64,000 bases of DNA from Sporothrix humicola (lineage: Eukaryota; Ascomycota; Sordariomycetes; Ophiostomatales; Ophiostomataceae), in assembly GCA_021396245.1 (NCBI GenBank), contig WNYE01000074.1:124001-188000 (forward strand), given 5' to 3'. The position numbers and the translations under genes were made by a program. Below the pieces are notes generated by a model that searched no databases, was not told the origin of the DNA, and saw nothing but the letters and a program-made list of their open reading frames with translations. How positions within the stretch are numbered: the first letter of the stretch is position 1; each line of letters begins with the position of its first letter. Below are positions 33,117 to 42,972 of the stretch, piece after piece.

Positions 33117-34322
33117 ATGGTCGACGTGGAAATGGTTGTTTCCTTTTTCAAATATACCTCCATCTCAGTCGCAGGTGTGGTCGGTTTGTACGCAATTCTT
33201 TTGGGGCTCCTCACGACGTCGACTTTCCAATCGCACGTCGTTTACCTGCACGCTATTCAGATGACCTGGTTCAAGGATCTCAACGTCCCTGAAACCTTTG
33301 GCTTCTTGAGAAACCAGGTCACGCCTTTCACGATCAAGACGCCCGACGGGGAACAGCTGCACGCCTGGCATATCCTCCCTGTTGAACTGTATCGCAGGCA
33401 CGAACTCTCTCTCGCCGAAGAACCGGCTGGCCACGTCTCCGACATCACGTCCCGGCTCTCCTTCCAGCTACTTCGCGACGATCCTGAGGCGCGCCTGGTG
33501 CTTCACATGCATGGCGCGGGGGGCACGGTCGCTTCCGGGTACAGAGTACCCAACTACCGGGCGCTGTCTGCAGGACATCCGGGCAAGATCCACGTCTTGA
33601 CATTCGATTATCGAGGGTTTGGTCGAAGCACCGGCTCGCCGTCAGAAAGTGGCCTCACCATTGATGCACTCGCCGTGGTGGACTGGGCAATGAATATTGC
33701 AGGCATCCCGGCGTCTCGCATCGTTGTTTTCGGACAGTCCATGGGTACCGCCGTGAGCATTGCCATATCGAAGCATCTTTCAGCGCAGTCCCCTCCAGTG
33801 GTCTTTGCGGGAACCGTCCTCGTTGCACCCTTTGCAGACGTGGCGACGTTGGTGGCAACATACCGCGTGGCAGGGACCGTGCCCATATTATCGCCGCTCG
33901 CAAGATTTCCCTGGCTGTTCAAGGCTCTGCAACGATTTATCGTGGACAAGTGGCCGAGCAAGGATCGCATAGCCAAATATGTGCGTGCCAACGAGCGGAA
34001 TAAGCTGGACTACCGCCTAGCCATCATTCATGCAAAGGACGACTACGATATTCCATGGACCCATACCCCAGATGTCTTTTGGCATGCTGTCAATGCTTCG
34101 GTGCCTATTGGGATCAGCCGCGACGAACTGGAAGACAAAAAGCTGGCCTCAAGACGAGACTTGGGCGCTGCTGGCACCGTCATGGAATGGCGCACAGAAC
34201 ATGGCCTGATTCGAGAAGAAATCCTGGAAACCGGCCTACACGATGTTATCATGGGCTACCCTGTAATAACGATGGATGTCATGCGCTTTTTTGAAGCGGC
34301 CGATCCATCATTCAAGTGCTGA
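33117..34322 (+). CDS. Alpha/beta hydrolase, ABHD12-like (monoacylglycerol/lysophospholipid lipase type)
   Basis: A 401-residue, single-exon, membrane-anchored serine hydrolase. Start chosen at 33117 (CCGTCATGG); starting at 32958 would add 53 residues. Residues about 8-38 form a transmembrane helix (YTSISVAGVVGLYAILLGLL). An oxyanion-loop HMHGAGGT, the strand LTFDYRGFGRSTGSPSE, the nucleophile elbow GQSMG with Ser208, acid Asp308 or Asp309 in IIHAKDDYDIP, and His375 in GLHDVIMGYP complete the triad. The arrangement, with DYRGFGxSxGxPxExG and HAxDDxxIP, is that of the ABHD12/13 group, which hydrolyse monoacylglycerols or lysophosphatidylserine at internal membranes. Substrate in this fungus is inferred from the group. 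No operon-like partner is evident. Confidence 0.9.
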   Translation: MVDVEMVVSFFKYTSISVAGVVGLYAILLGLLTTSTFQSHVVYLHAIQMTWFKDLNVPETFGFLRNQVTPFTIKTPDGEQLHAWHILPVELYRRHELSLAEEPAGHVSDITSRLSFQLLRDDPEARLVLHMHGAGGTVASGYRVPNYRALSAGHPGKIHVLTFDYRGFGRSTGSPSESGLTIDALAVVDWAMNIAGIPASRIVVFGQSMGTAVSIAISKHLSAQSPPVVFAGTVLVAPFADVATLVATYRVAGTVPILSPLARFPWLFKALQRFIVDKWPSKDRIAKYVRANERNKLDYRLAIIHAKDDYDIPWTHTPDVFWHAVNASVPIGISRDELEDKKLASRRDLGAAGTVMEWRTEHGLIREEILETGLHDVIMGYPVITMDVMRFFEAADPSFKC

Positions 34323-35107
34323 ATCTTGGACGGCGCGTTTGTGGACTTCCCAAGCATGCTGTGATCGACTCAAAGTGATATACTATAGTAAGTACAGCGT
34401 TGACAGATACTAAAGATCGTAGAAATTGACTAGGTATGAAGAGAGCCATGAAGCAATACATTTTATTAAGAGTGGGAAGCCTTTTCGATTTCGGTTGTGA
34501 TGTATCAATTTTCAATACCATGCGTTTTAACAGCGTATATATCATAAGTATTTATTCTTGTACCACACGGTCCTCGTTGCTTAGTCTACGTTGACGCTGT
34601 GATGACGAGATGGGGGCGGTGCTAGTCAACGCGAAGCCAGCTTAGGACCGAACCGACCATGAACCCTTTTCTCGGGTCCAAGTAGAAAATGTAAAAAAAA
34701 AGTACTACGACGTGTGTATGATGAAATCTCAGCTCGTATGTCACTAATGAACAAAACTACATCTGGATTTAAAACAGCAGAATGAGTAATGCCATTCAGG
34801 GTTTGAGGGTTGCGTGCCCACGATTCACCTGTCAGATGACCACGGCCCCAGTCCTGGTTTTACACGCACATATTATATAAATACTATGAAAAAAATACCC
34901 TCGCCCTTTGCAGTCTCGCAGATAGTATATTTACGCTGTTACTGCGTTTAGACGAAAAATAACTTCAACACTATTGATGTTGATGCGAATCATTTCATCA
35001 CCTCCACGAATCTAAATAATCAACCTTCCCTCTCCTTGACAGGCACCATCACCGTCGACGACAACAAGCCGGAGAGCAATTCGGCCACCACAGCTAAAGA
35101 TGCTACA
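34323..35107. other. Intergenic region
   Basis: AT-rich. A TATA-like TATATAAATA near 34875-34884 lies about 230 bases before the next start codon. No gene seen. Confidence 0.5.
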
Positions 35108-36475
35108 ATGAACGACGCTCACAGTGCAAAAACACTCGCCAACGACCCGGGCTCCTGTCCCGGCCACGGTCCTGGATTTCTTGCCGCCTCCCCTGCCGAT
35201 CCAAAGCCCTGCGCTGATTCAGTCCGCGACCCAGACAAGGAAATCGAAGAAAATCTTAAGAGATTTCAGTCACTGTCCCATGACGCCGATGATACATTAA
35301 TCGGCATCCGCTGCATGATGCACCGCATGTATCTGCTTACTTGGACATTTTTTGATGAGATTCATCCTCGATGGGGTGTCAAACGCATTCCAGACGACAA
35401 AACGGCACGAGCGCAAGCACGAACGCAATATGCGTACGAGGCCACCGAGAGCGTTGCCAAGGTCTTTGACCATCTGCATGCCGCCTTGGAGAGCCTAAAC
35501 GTGGACGGCAGTCTGCCCGAGACGGTGCAAATGGTCGCCGACACGATTGTGGACTCGTACAGCCGGTTAGAAAGGTATTGCGCAGAGCAGGCTGAGATGG
35601 GCAAGCTGCTGGACGATTGGGATGACAAGACACGGAAAGAAAACCAAAGGAAAGAAAAAGAAAAGAGAGAAAGAGCCGCCGCGGGTATAGTTGTCGAGGG
35701 AGACGAAGAAACTCCCTTGTATGACGATATCTTTTTCCCTGGTTTTTCCCCCAGTCTGGAGTGGGTCAGACTCGATGTCCGTACTGCCCGCCTCGTTCTG
35801 ATCCACAAACTGTACGGCTGTCTGGTAGAACGAGTCTTTGAGCGAGGACAAGATACAGGAGATACAGGAGGTGAAGGGGATGTCGGGAAAGAAGGAAAGA
35901 AACAGCAGTTCGCCGCCCAGGCGGCCATCTTGGCCAGGGCCAACGTCCGAGACGACATCCTTGCCGCCATGGAGGCCCTCACTACAGCTGCAGGGGGCTT
36001 TTACACTCCCTTTATTGTAGGCGAGTGGACCTTTATGCTGGAGGAAATCCTTGTCCAATACGTGCGATCGTGCACAGGCCTGGGCTGTGAATACCTGGAC
36101 CCTGCCAATGATAAAGTCAACGATACAGTCAAAATGACAGGCACTTCGGTACGCAATGTCTCGAAGCTGTACGTTGACTATGCTCACGTGGTGGCCAAGA
36201 TGGTGGTGGAGGGAATGGACGAAGCCATTGAGCAGTACAACAAAGACAAACAAAATATAACAGCCATGGAAGCCACAAAAGTCACAGAGGCTGAAAAGAC
36301 CACGGAAACGGCAAAGACCACGGAGGCTGCAAAAATCACGGATGTCGCAAACCCCACAACGCCTGCACCAGTTCCACAGATAAAAGCGCCAGTACAGCAA
36401 CAGGAGACAGAGAGAGCGTCGTGGTGGTGTCTGTTCAGAAAAAAAAGGAAGGCAAAGGGACCCGATGGAGTGTAG
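35108..36475 (+). CDS. Hypothetical protein with helical core, Thr/Lys repeats and basic tail
   Basis: The family is not recognised. I start at the ATG at 35108; the open frame reaches back to 35036 without an earlier ATG. The product has 455 residues and no intron. A helical region from about residue 45 contains IGIRCMMHRMYLLTWTFFDEIHPRWG, then amphipathic helices, a charged Lys/Glu segment (ENQRKEKEKRERAAAG, likely coiled coil), a second helical block with WVRLDVRTARLVLIHKLYGCLVER, and a third with FYTPFIVGEWTFMLEEILVQYVR. The C-terminus has imperfect repeats of the TEAxKTTE type and ends in a Trp/Cys and very basic WWCLFRKKRKAK, which could be a membrane-proximal or nuclear-targeting tail. 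Third-position G+C preference and length support real coding. Confidence 0.7.
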   Translation: MNDAHSAKTLANDPGSCPGHGPGFLAASPADPKPCADSVRDPDKEIEENLKRFQSLSHDADDTLIGIRCMMHRMYLLTWTFFDEIHPRWGVKRIPDDKTARAQARTQYAYEATESVAKVFDHLHAALESLNVDGSLPETVQMVADTIVDSYSRLERYCAEQAEMGKLLDDWDDKTRKENQRKEKEKRERAAAGIVVEGDEETPLYDDIFFPGFSPSLEWVRLDVRTARLVLIHKLYGCLVERVFERGQDTGDTGGEGDVGKEGKKQQFAAQAAILARANVRDDILAAMEALTTAAGGFYTPFIVGEWTFMLEEILVQYVRSCTGLGCEYLDPANDKVNDTVKMTGTSVRNVSKLYVDYAHVVAKMVVEGMDEAIEQYNKDKQNITAMEATKVTEAEKTTETAKTTEAAKITDVANPTTPAPVPQIKAPVQQQETERASWWCLFRKKRKAKGPDGV

Positions 36476-37143
36476 GTGAGAGGCAAAGGTGAGAGATAAG
36501 TGATAAGAGAGAATAAACACAAAAATGCAAAACGCCTCACAGGGCGGCGTCGCCTCAAACAAAAACAACGCAGTTGGACCAGTGCCGAAAATGCAGAGCC
36601 AAAATGCTTGGCCTTTTTGGCCATCGTTGGGAGGCCGCTATTTCATACTCCCTGTATGCTAGGATGCGAAATACGAAATGCGGGCTCTAACAAGGCTGGT
36701 TGTCTTGTCTTACACTACAAACGCCTGCGAACCGTCTGATGTTGTAGGCTTGGCTTTTGGCCAACCATACGCGCCAGCTCCATATCTCGTTTTCCTTTTT
36801 GGTTTGGTGTAAGTCGACCTTTCAGACGATGTTAAAGATCGACTTGCGCTGTAAACATTTTTAATGACACAGCCTACAAATTTTGCTTGGCGTGTCGATC
36901 TTGCCTTGGCGATATTCAAGATCCCTCCTGAGATGTCTCCAGAGAAAGATAATTACATCGGACGGCGCACACATAAGACGGCAATATTTCCACCTCGAAA
37001 CTCTCATCCCATTTAAACCGATGTAAACGCCAACAATACCTTGTCCCTTCTATCATCCAAACACAGCGAACCCTCTATGGGTGGTCCTAACACCAATTAC
37101 ACGGAGCAAATCAGAGGATAGCCAGTAAAACACATCCGCCATA
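36476..37143. other. Intergenic region
   Basis: Nothing supportable apart from the 3' flank of the upstream gene and a short A/C-rich leader just before 37144. Confidence 0.5.
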
Positions 37144-37950
37144 ATGCCATGGTACAGCAAAAATGAAGACGATTTTGGCCATCTTGGCTCGTCGACCTCA
37201 GCCAACGACATTGAGGACATCCTCAACCCGAACGCAGCGTCGGAACAGCTACTAGAGTCACAGCCACAGCCAGAATCGCAGCCAAACCCACAGCCAAAAC
37301 CACAGCCAAAACCACGGCCAGAGACACAATCGCAGTCAAAAACACAACCACAACCAAAACGAAAGCCAAAGCCAAAGCCAAAGCCAAAGCCAAAACAAAC
37401 ACAAGCACAAAGACACTACTGGCGAAGACCAAGGCCACCACAATTTGATTACGACCCCGGATCCGAAGCCACAGCAGCTGCCCAGATCCGCCGCGATCCC
37501 TGCCACTACGACCCGTCCGTCCGCGGCAGCCTTCCGTTTTACCTCTACGGCCGCGCCGCCAACATTGTCTTTGCCATTGTCCTCGTTGTCCTCTCCGTCA
37601 TTGCAGACATCCGCTACGACAAGGGCGACTGGAAGAACCCCATCCTGATCCCCTCCCTCCCCGTGGTGCCCTACAGCGCCTACGACCTCTACATTGTCTA
37701 CCGCCACCGCCGGCGTGTCCGCCCCGACATCCGCATCGTCTTTGACGGCATCATTCTGGGCACGGGCCTGGCCGTGGCCGGTGGTATCCTCACGACATGG
37801 GCTGTGGATGCGGCCGATGACATTGGCTACAGTGTCTCGGCGCCCATCCTCGCGGTCATGTTCACCATGGCGGCCATTGAGTACAGCATCGGCATCGGTG
37901 CCATCGTTCAGATCATAAGAATGCGCAGGGGCACGTGGATGTACCAGTGA
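37144..37950 (+). CDS. Hypothetical membrane protein with Gln/Pro/Lys repeat domain
   Basis: A 268-residue, intron-free protein whose family I do not recognise. Residues about 40-90 are a low-complexity repeat of Gln-Pro, then Lys-Pro dipeptides (nucleotides 37258-37400). The second half has four hydrophobic segments: one in ANIVFAIVLVVLSVIADI, a weaker one in PILIPSLPVVPYSAYDLYIVY, one in FDGIILGTGLAVAGGILTTW and one in ILAVMFTMAAIEYSIGIGAI. A positively charged loop (YRHRRRVRPD) lies in the middle. This resembles small four-helix MARVEL-like membrane proteins, but no diagnostic motif is present. The repeat domain would face the cytosol, and its Lys-Pro run may bind acidic partners; that is speculation. 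Confidence 0.75.
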   Translation: MPWYSKNEDDFGHLGSSTSANDIEDILNPNAASEQLLESQPQPESQPNPQPKPQPKPRPETQSQSKTQPQPKRKPKPKPKPKPKQTQAQRHYWRRPRPPQFDYDPGSEATAAAQIRRDPCHYDPSVRGSLPFYLYGRAANIVFAIVLVVLSVIADIRYDKGDWKNPILIPSLPVVPYSAYDLYIVYRHRRRVRPDIRIVFDGIILGTGLAVAGGILTTWAVDAADDIGYSVSAPILAVMFTMAAIEYSIGIGAIVQIIRMRRGTWMYQ

Positions 37951-39547
37951 GGTATGATAAGGACGCATGTCGTTGCGTAACCCGATGTTGGGTAACAAAA
38001 AGGAACTGTACAACAATGGGTATTCGCGAGCCGTTAATAACAAAAAGAAATAGAGAGAGAAATAGACTCATCATCATAAACAGTGCTTGTCCTCCACAAA
38101 AATGTTGTCTCCTCTCACGCCACACCATTTCACTCTCAGAATTGCCGTCGTCTTAGTACCGAACAAACTGCTCGTGTTCTTGAATTTCGGCGTATTCTGC
38201 GTCAGACTCTTCATCCTCACCAATACCGAGATATGGGACGTCGTTATCGGATTCTTAATCCGAGGTGTAGTCCGCCAAATCTTCATACTGCTTGCAGAAT
38301 AAAACGAATGTTAGTTAACCAAAAGAGGAGGAACTTTATTTGTCTTCGTCAGTCATAAACCCGCGAATCTAGTAAAATTGTTCGCTTTTGTCTACACACT
38401 TTTTTTTAAAAAAAAAAAAAAATTGCCGAAAATATACAATAAATAAGATAATTTATTTTACGTATTATTTTAAGTTATATCTTTTATTCTTACAATCGTA
38501 TTAAAAAATAAATCATAAGAAACATCATTAAATTCGACAAAAAAAACGTACAGCAGCGGGTATTCGCTGGTCGTCACCGACCCAACTACTAATCCGCCGA
38601 TTACTGGTTTGACTAGGGGAGAGCGGACGGGATCCCGTATTTTCCAGTATCTATGGCCGTACGTGGAAGTTCATGCTGTTAGAATCCCTTAAGTACGGAG
38701 TATTACGACGTAGCGCGGCCCACACCGTTCACCGTGGAGGAGACTCCGTCATTGGTGCAATTGATTGACAGTTACCTGGCTGACACGTGACGTGGCCCCT
38801 CAATTCAGTCTGTTCATTGTAGCACCACCCGATTATCTTAGTATGATTCCAACGGCCGACGAGCTTCGCAGCAGGTGCAGCCCGCTGTAATATGGCGCCT
38901 CCTTCCGTTGCAGAATCCGGCGCAGCCTCTTTCCCACGCCGTGAATGATTCAACGGTGCTTCCTTCCATTTGAATGTTGACAAACATCAACACATTGTGC
39001 GCTTCCCCCTTTTTGAATCGTATTTAATTTGCATTTATCGTAATTTTCGCGCCCTGTCTCCGACCTCTCTCTTCGGCGACCGAGCCCTGTACCTTTCCCG
39101 CCCACTTCTTCTTTGACAGCTACAAGGCACTACGCAACGCCAACACCAGCTAACCCAGCCACCAGTTCGTGGAGCCCGTTTCTTCCGTGGTCCATTTGCC
39201 TCTGCATCCCACCCACAGCTTGTTCTGTCATTTGCCAATCCGTGGTCTTTTGCCCCCATTGCTTTCCCTCTGCCAGGCTTCTTTCCGATGACAATTAAAG
39301 AACTGCATCCCATTGCCGGCCACCCACTTTCGTTTAACCAGAGCTCGTCGATAGCCGCAATTCCACGACCGCCCCTCGTCATCGGCTTCCCCCTTTCCCC
39401 TTTCCCTCGAGCTTCGACCAGTCCCAGCCGCGCCGAACATCGGTAGTGACGTCCTCGCTCCTCTCCCGTCCCAATCGCTGGACTATACCGGCGTACGATC
39501 ATTCGACAACCCGCCCTTCCTTCTCTGATCCCCCCTGACGGACGACG
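37951..39547. other. Intergenic region with an AT-rich block
   Basis: From about 38400 to 38560 the sequence is extremely AT-rich with runs of A and T. TACGGAGTA occurs at 38694-38702. From about 39010 to 39547 the plus strand is pyrimidine-rich, fitting the promoter and leader of VPS35. No gene seen. Confidence 0.5.
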
Positions 39548-42416
39548 ATGGCAGCGCCGGTGGTTGCCGACGACCAGGCCCGGCTCCTTGAGGATGCCCT
39601 CATTGCCGTGCGCCAGCAGACGGTGCTGATGCGCAAGTGTTTGGACACGCCGGGCAAGCTCATGGACGCCCTTAAGTGCTGGTAAGTGGTTGCCAACGCC
39701 GTTCCCCTGCCCTGGATGCTTGCTAACGTTGACTCTCTCCCAGCTCTACTCTCGTCTCGGAACTGCGCACCAGCAGCCTCGGCCCCAAGCAATACTACGA
39801 GCTCTACATGGCCGTCTTCGATGCCCTCCGCTACCTGTCCGTCCACCTGCGCGAGAACCACCCCGTCAACCACCTGGCCGACCTTTACGAGCTCGTGCAG
39901 TATGCCGGCAACATTATCCCTCGTCTCTATCTCATGATCACCGTCGGCACTGCCTACATGGCCGTCGAAGGCGCCCCCGTCAAGGAGCTCATGAAGGACA
40001 TGATGGACATGAGCCGTGGCATCCAGCACCCAATACGCGGCCTGTTCTTGCGGTACTACCTGTCCGGCCAGGCCCGCGACTATCTGCCCACCACCGACAG
40101 CGAAGGCCCCGAGGGCAACCTGCAGGACTCCATCAGCTTCATCCTGACCAACTTTGTCGAGATGAACAAGCTGTGGGTCCGTCTGCAGCACCAGGGCCAC
40201 TCCCGCGAGCGCGAGCAACGCACGCAGGAGCGCAAGGAGCTGCAGCTGCTCGTCGGCACCAACATTGTGCGCCTCAGCCAACTGGTCGATCTCGAGACGT
40301 ACAAGAACACCATCCTGGCCCCGCTGCTCGAGCAGGTCGTCCAGTGCCGCGACGTCCTCGCCCAGGAGTACCTGCTCGAGGTCATCACACAGGTGTTCCC
40401 CGATGAGTTCCACCTGCACACCCTCGACCAGTTCCTCGCCGCCGTCTCGAAGCTGAACCCCCACGTCAACGTCAAGGCCATTGTCGTCGGCCTCATGGAC
40501 CGCCTGTCCAACTACGCCGAGCGCGAGGCCCAGAACCGCCCCGAGGAAAACCGCGAGAAGATCGAGGAGGATGCCCTTGTGGCCCTGCTGAACAAGACGA
40601 AACTGGGTGGCAAGGATGGCGAAACGGACGGCAAGCCAGCAGCGGCAACGTCTTCGGATGGCGATGCTGGCCCCTCTAGCCCAACTGCCGACAACAAGGA
40701 CGACGCAAAGGACGACACAGACGACGCCGAATCGACTGCAGAGACGCTCGCAACAGACGCAACAGCTGAGACTGACGCGACAGCGGTCAACGGCGGAGAG
40801 AACGACGGTGCAGCAACAGGTGGCGTGCCATCAACGGAGGGCGACGCGGCCGCTTCTCGTGGCATTGGCGGTGATATCCACTTGTACGAGGTCTTCTTTG
40901 GCCAAGTCAAGCAGCTCGTCTATGCCCAGCACCTGCCCATCCACGACACGATCGCGCTGCTTGTATCGCTGACGAACCTCGCCCTCAACATCTACCCGAG
41001 CCGCCTTGACTACGTCGACCAGATTCTCGACTTTGCCGCACAAAAGGTGCAGGAGAACACCAACAACCCCGACTTCCACGGCCCTGCTGCTCAGCAAAGC
41101 TTGCTGGCCCTCCTCCAGGCCCCTATCAAGCACTACGTCTCCATCTTCACTGCTCTTGCCCTGCCGACCTACGTGCCACTGCTGCAGTCGCAGATCTACC
41201 AGACAAAGCGGGCCGTTGCCGGTGAGGTTGCCCGCAGCCTGCTGCGGAACCAGACGCACATCACCACACCCGAGCAATTAACAAACGTGCTTGATGTGCT
41301 TAAGGTCCTGATTGTCGAGGCGTCGCCCGCACCCCAAGGCCCCCAGCGCGGCCGTTCGTACGAGACCGACGAGACGCTCGAGGAGCAGGGCTGGCTGGCG
41401 CGCATTGTGCACCTGCTGCAGGCCGAGGACAACGACACCCAGTTCAAGCTGCTGCAGCTGGCGCGCAAGGCCTACGCCGACGGCAACGAGCGCATCCGTA
41501 TTACGACCCCGCCGCTTATCACCGCTTCCATGAAGCTGGCACGCCGCTTCAAGGCCCGCGAGCACTACGACGACAACTGGCAGTCGCAGTCGTCGTCGCT
41601 CTTCAAGTTTATGCACTCGGCCGTGTCGACGCTCTACCAGCGGGCCACCAACGGCAATACCGGCGGAAACGGCAACAGCGGCGGCGCCGAGCTGGCGTTC
41701 CGCCTGTTCTGTGTGTGTGGCCAGACGGCCGACATTGTTGGCTTTGAGGAGGTGGCGTACGAGTTCTTTGCGCAGGCATTCACGGTCTACGAGGAAGCCA
41801 TTTCCGACTCCAAGGCCCAGTTCCAGGCCGTGTCGGCCGTCGCCAGCACGCTGCACCAGACGCGCAATTTCGGGAGAGAAAACTTTGACACGCTCATCAC
41901 CAAGTGCGCCCAGCACGCCAGCAAGCTGCTGCGCAAGCCCGACCAGTGCCGCGCCGTCTATCTAGCAAGCCACCTGTGGTGGGCGACGCCCATTGCATCC
42001 AACGGCGAGACGGACGAGAACACGGACGCGCTCTACCGCGACGGCAAGCGCGTGCTCGAGTGCCTGCAGCGGGCGCTGCGCGTGGCCGACTCGTGCATGG
42101 AGCCGGCGACGTCGATCGAGCTGTTTGTCGAGATCCTGGACCGCTACGTCTACTACTTTGACCAGTCGAATGAATCTGTAAGTCATACGGCCCGAGTATT
42201 CAAAATGATTTGTCCACCCTCTTTACTCAAATTTTACTAACCGGTGTGCAGGTTACTACCAAATATCTGAATGGTCTGATTGAGCTGATCCACTCGAACC
42301 TGGCGAGCAACCAGCAGGAGTCGGCGTCGGTCGAGGCGAGCAAGAAGCACTTCCACCAGACGCTGGAGCTGATCCGGAGCAAGGAGTACGAGGGCATCGT
42401 GCTGACGCCCAAGTAG
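39548..42416 (+). CDS. vps35: VPS35, cargo-recognition subunit of retromer
   Basis: The alpha-solenoid core of the retromer complex (with VPS26 and VPS29), which returns cargo receptors from endosomes to the Golgi. Three exons (39548-39681, 39744-42177, 42252-42416) give 910 residues. Introns have GTAAGT donors; the first has a GCTAAC branch, and both end CAG. The N-terminus is diagnostic: LLEDALIAVRQQT, CLDTPGKLMDALKC, then across the junction STLVSELRTSSLGPKQYYEL, REHxPxNHLADLYELVQYAGNI-type and PVKELMKDMMDMSRGIQHP, including the PRLYLM motif that contacts VPS26. Residues about 333-417 form an acidic Asp/Thr/Ala-rich linker, longer than I expect. The C-terminal helices end FHQTLELIRSKEYEGI. 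It is convergent with the Tre1-like gene. The identification is secure. Confidence 0.98.
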
Positions 42417-42972
42417 GTGTGGTGGTAGTAATGGGGAAGTTTATGCTGGTGTAGTTTGTATTTTTCTCTCCTTTTCCCTTGGCTTTCATTTTGTATGTTT
42501 TTGCGAGTTCACAACGTTCCATATATTGTTTTCACTTTCCGACAACACTGTTCATCCACATCTTTTATTGTATTAGTGCGTGTGAAGACTAGAAAAAGCT
42601 GTATTTATTTCTTTGCCAACCATTCGCGTTTCATGACTACGTTGTGCTCATCTCATTTGCCCGTTTCTCACACTTATGCACAAACTTATATCGTAAAAGG
42701 CGACAAATATGAACGGTCATATTCACAGAGGATATATACACAAAGGAAGTTGATAATGCAAGGTGCAATCATCGTATAGACAAAGGAAACAATATGATAA
42801 AAGATACAAAATGGTCGAGTGCGAGTGTGAAAAATGGTAACTAAGAATGGCAATGGCATGGCCTAAAAGACACGAAAGAACCCGTAAACAAAAAGATTTA
42901 AACGCCATGGCAATGCAATAAAAGTGACGGAAGGAAGCAGAACAAAAAGAAGAGGTAAGATCTGTACAGGTT
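42417..42972. other. Intergenic region between convergent genes
   Basis: The 3' ends of VPS35 (plus) and the Tre1-like gene (minus) face each other here. T-rich on the left, A-rich on the right, as expected for polyadenylation context on both strands. Confidence 0.5.
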
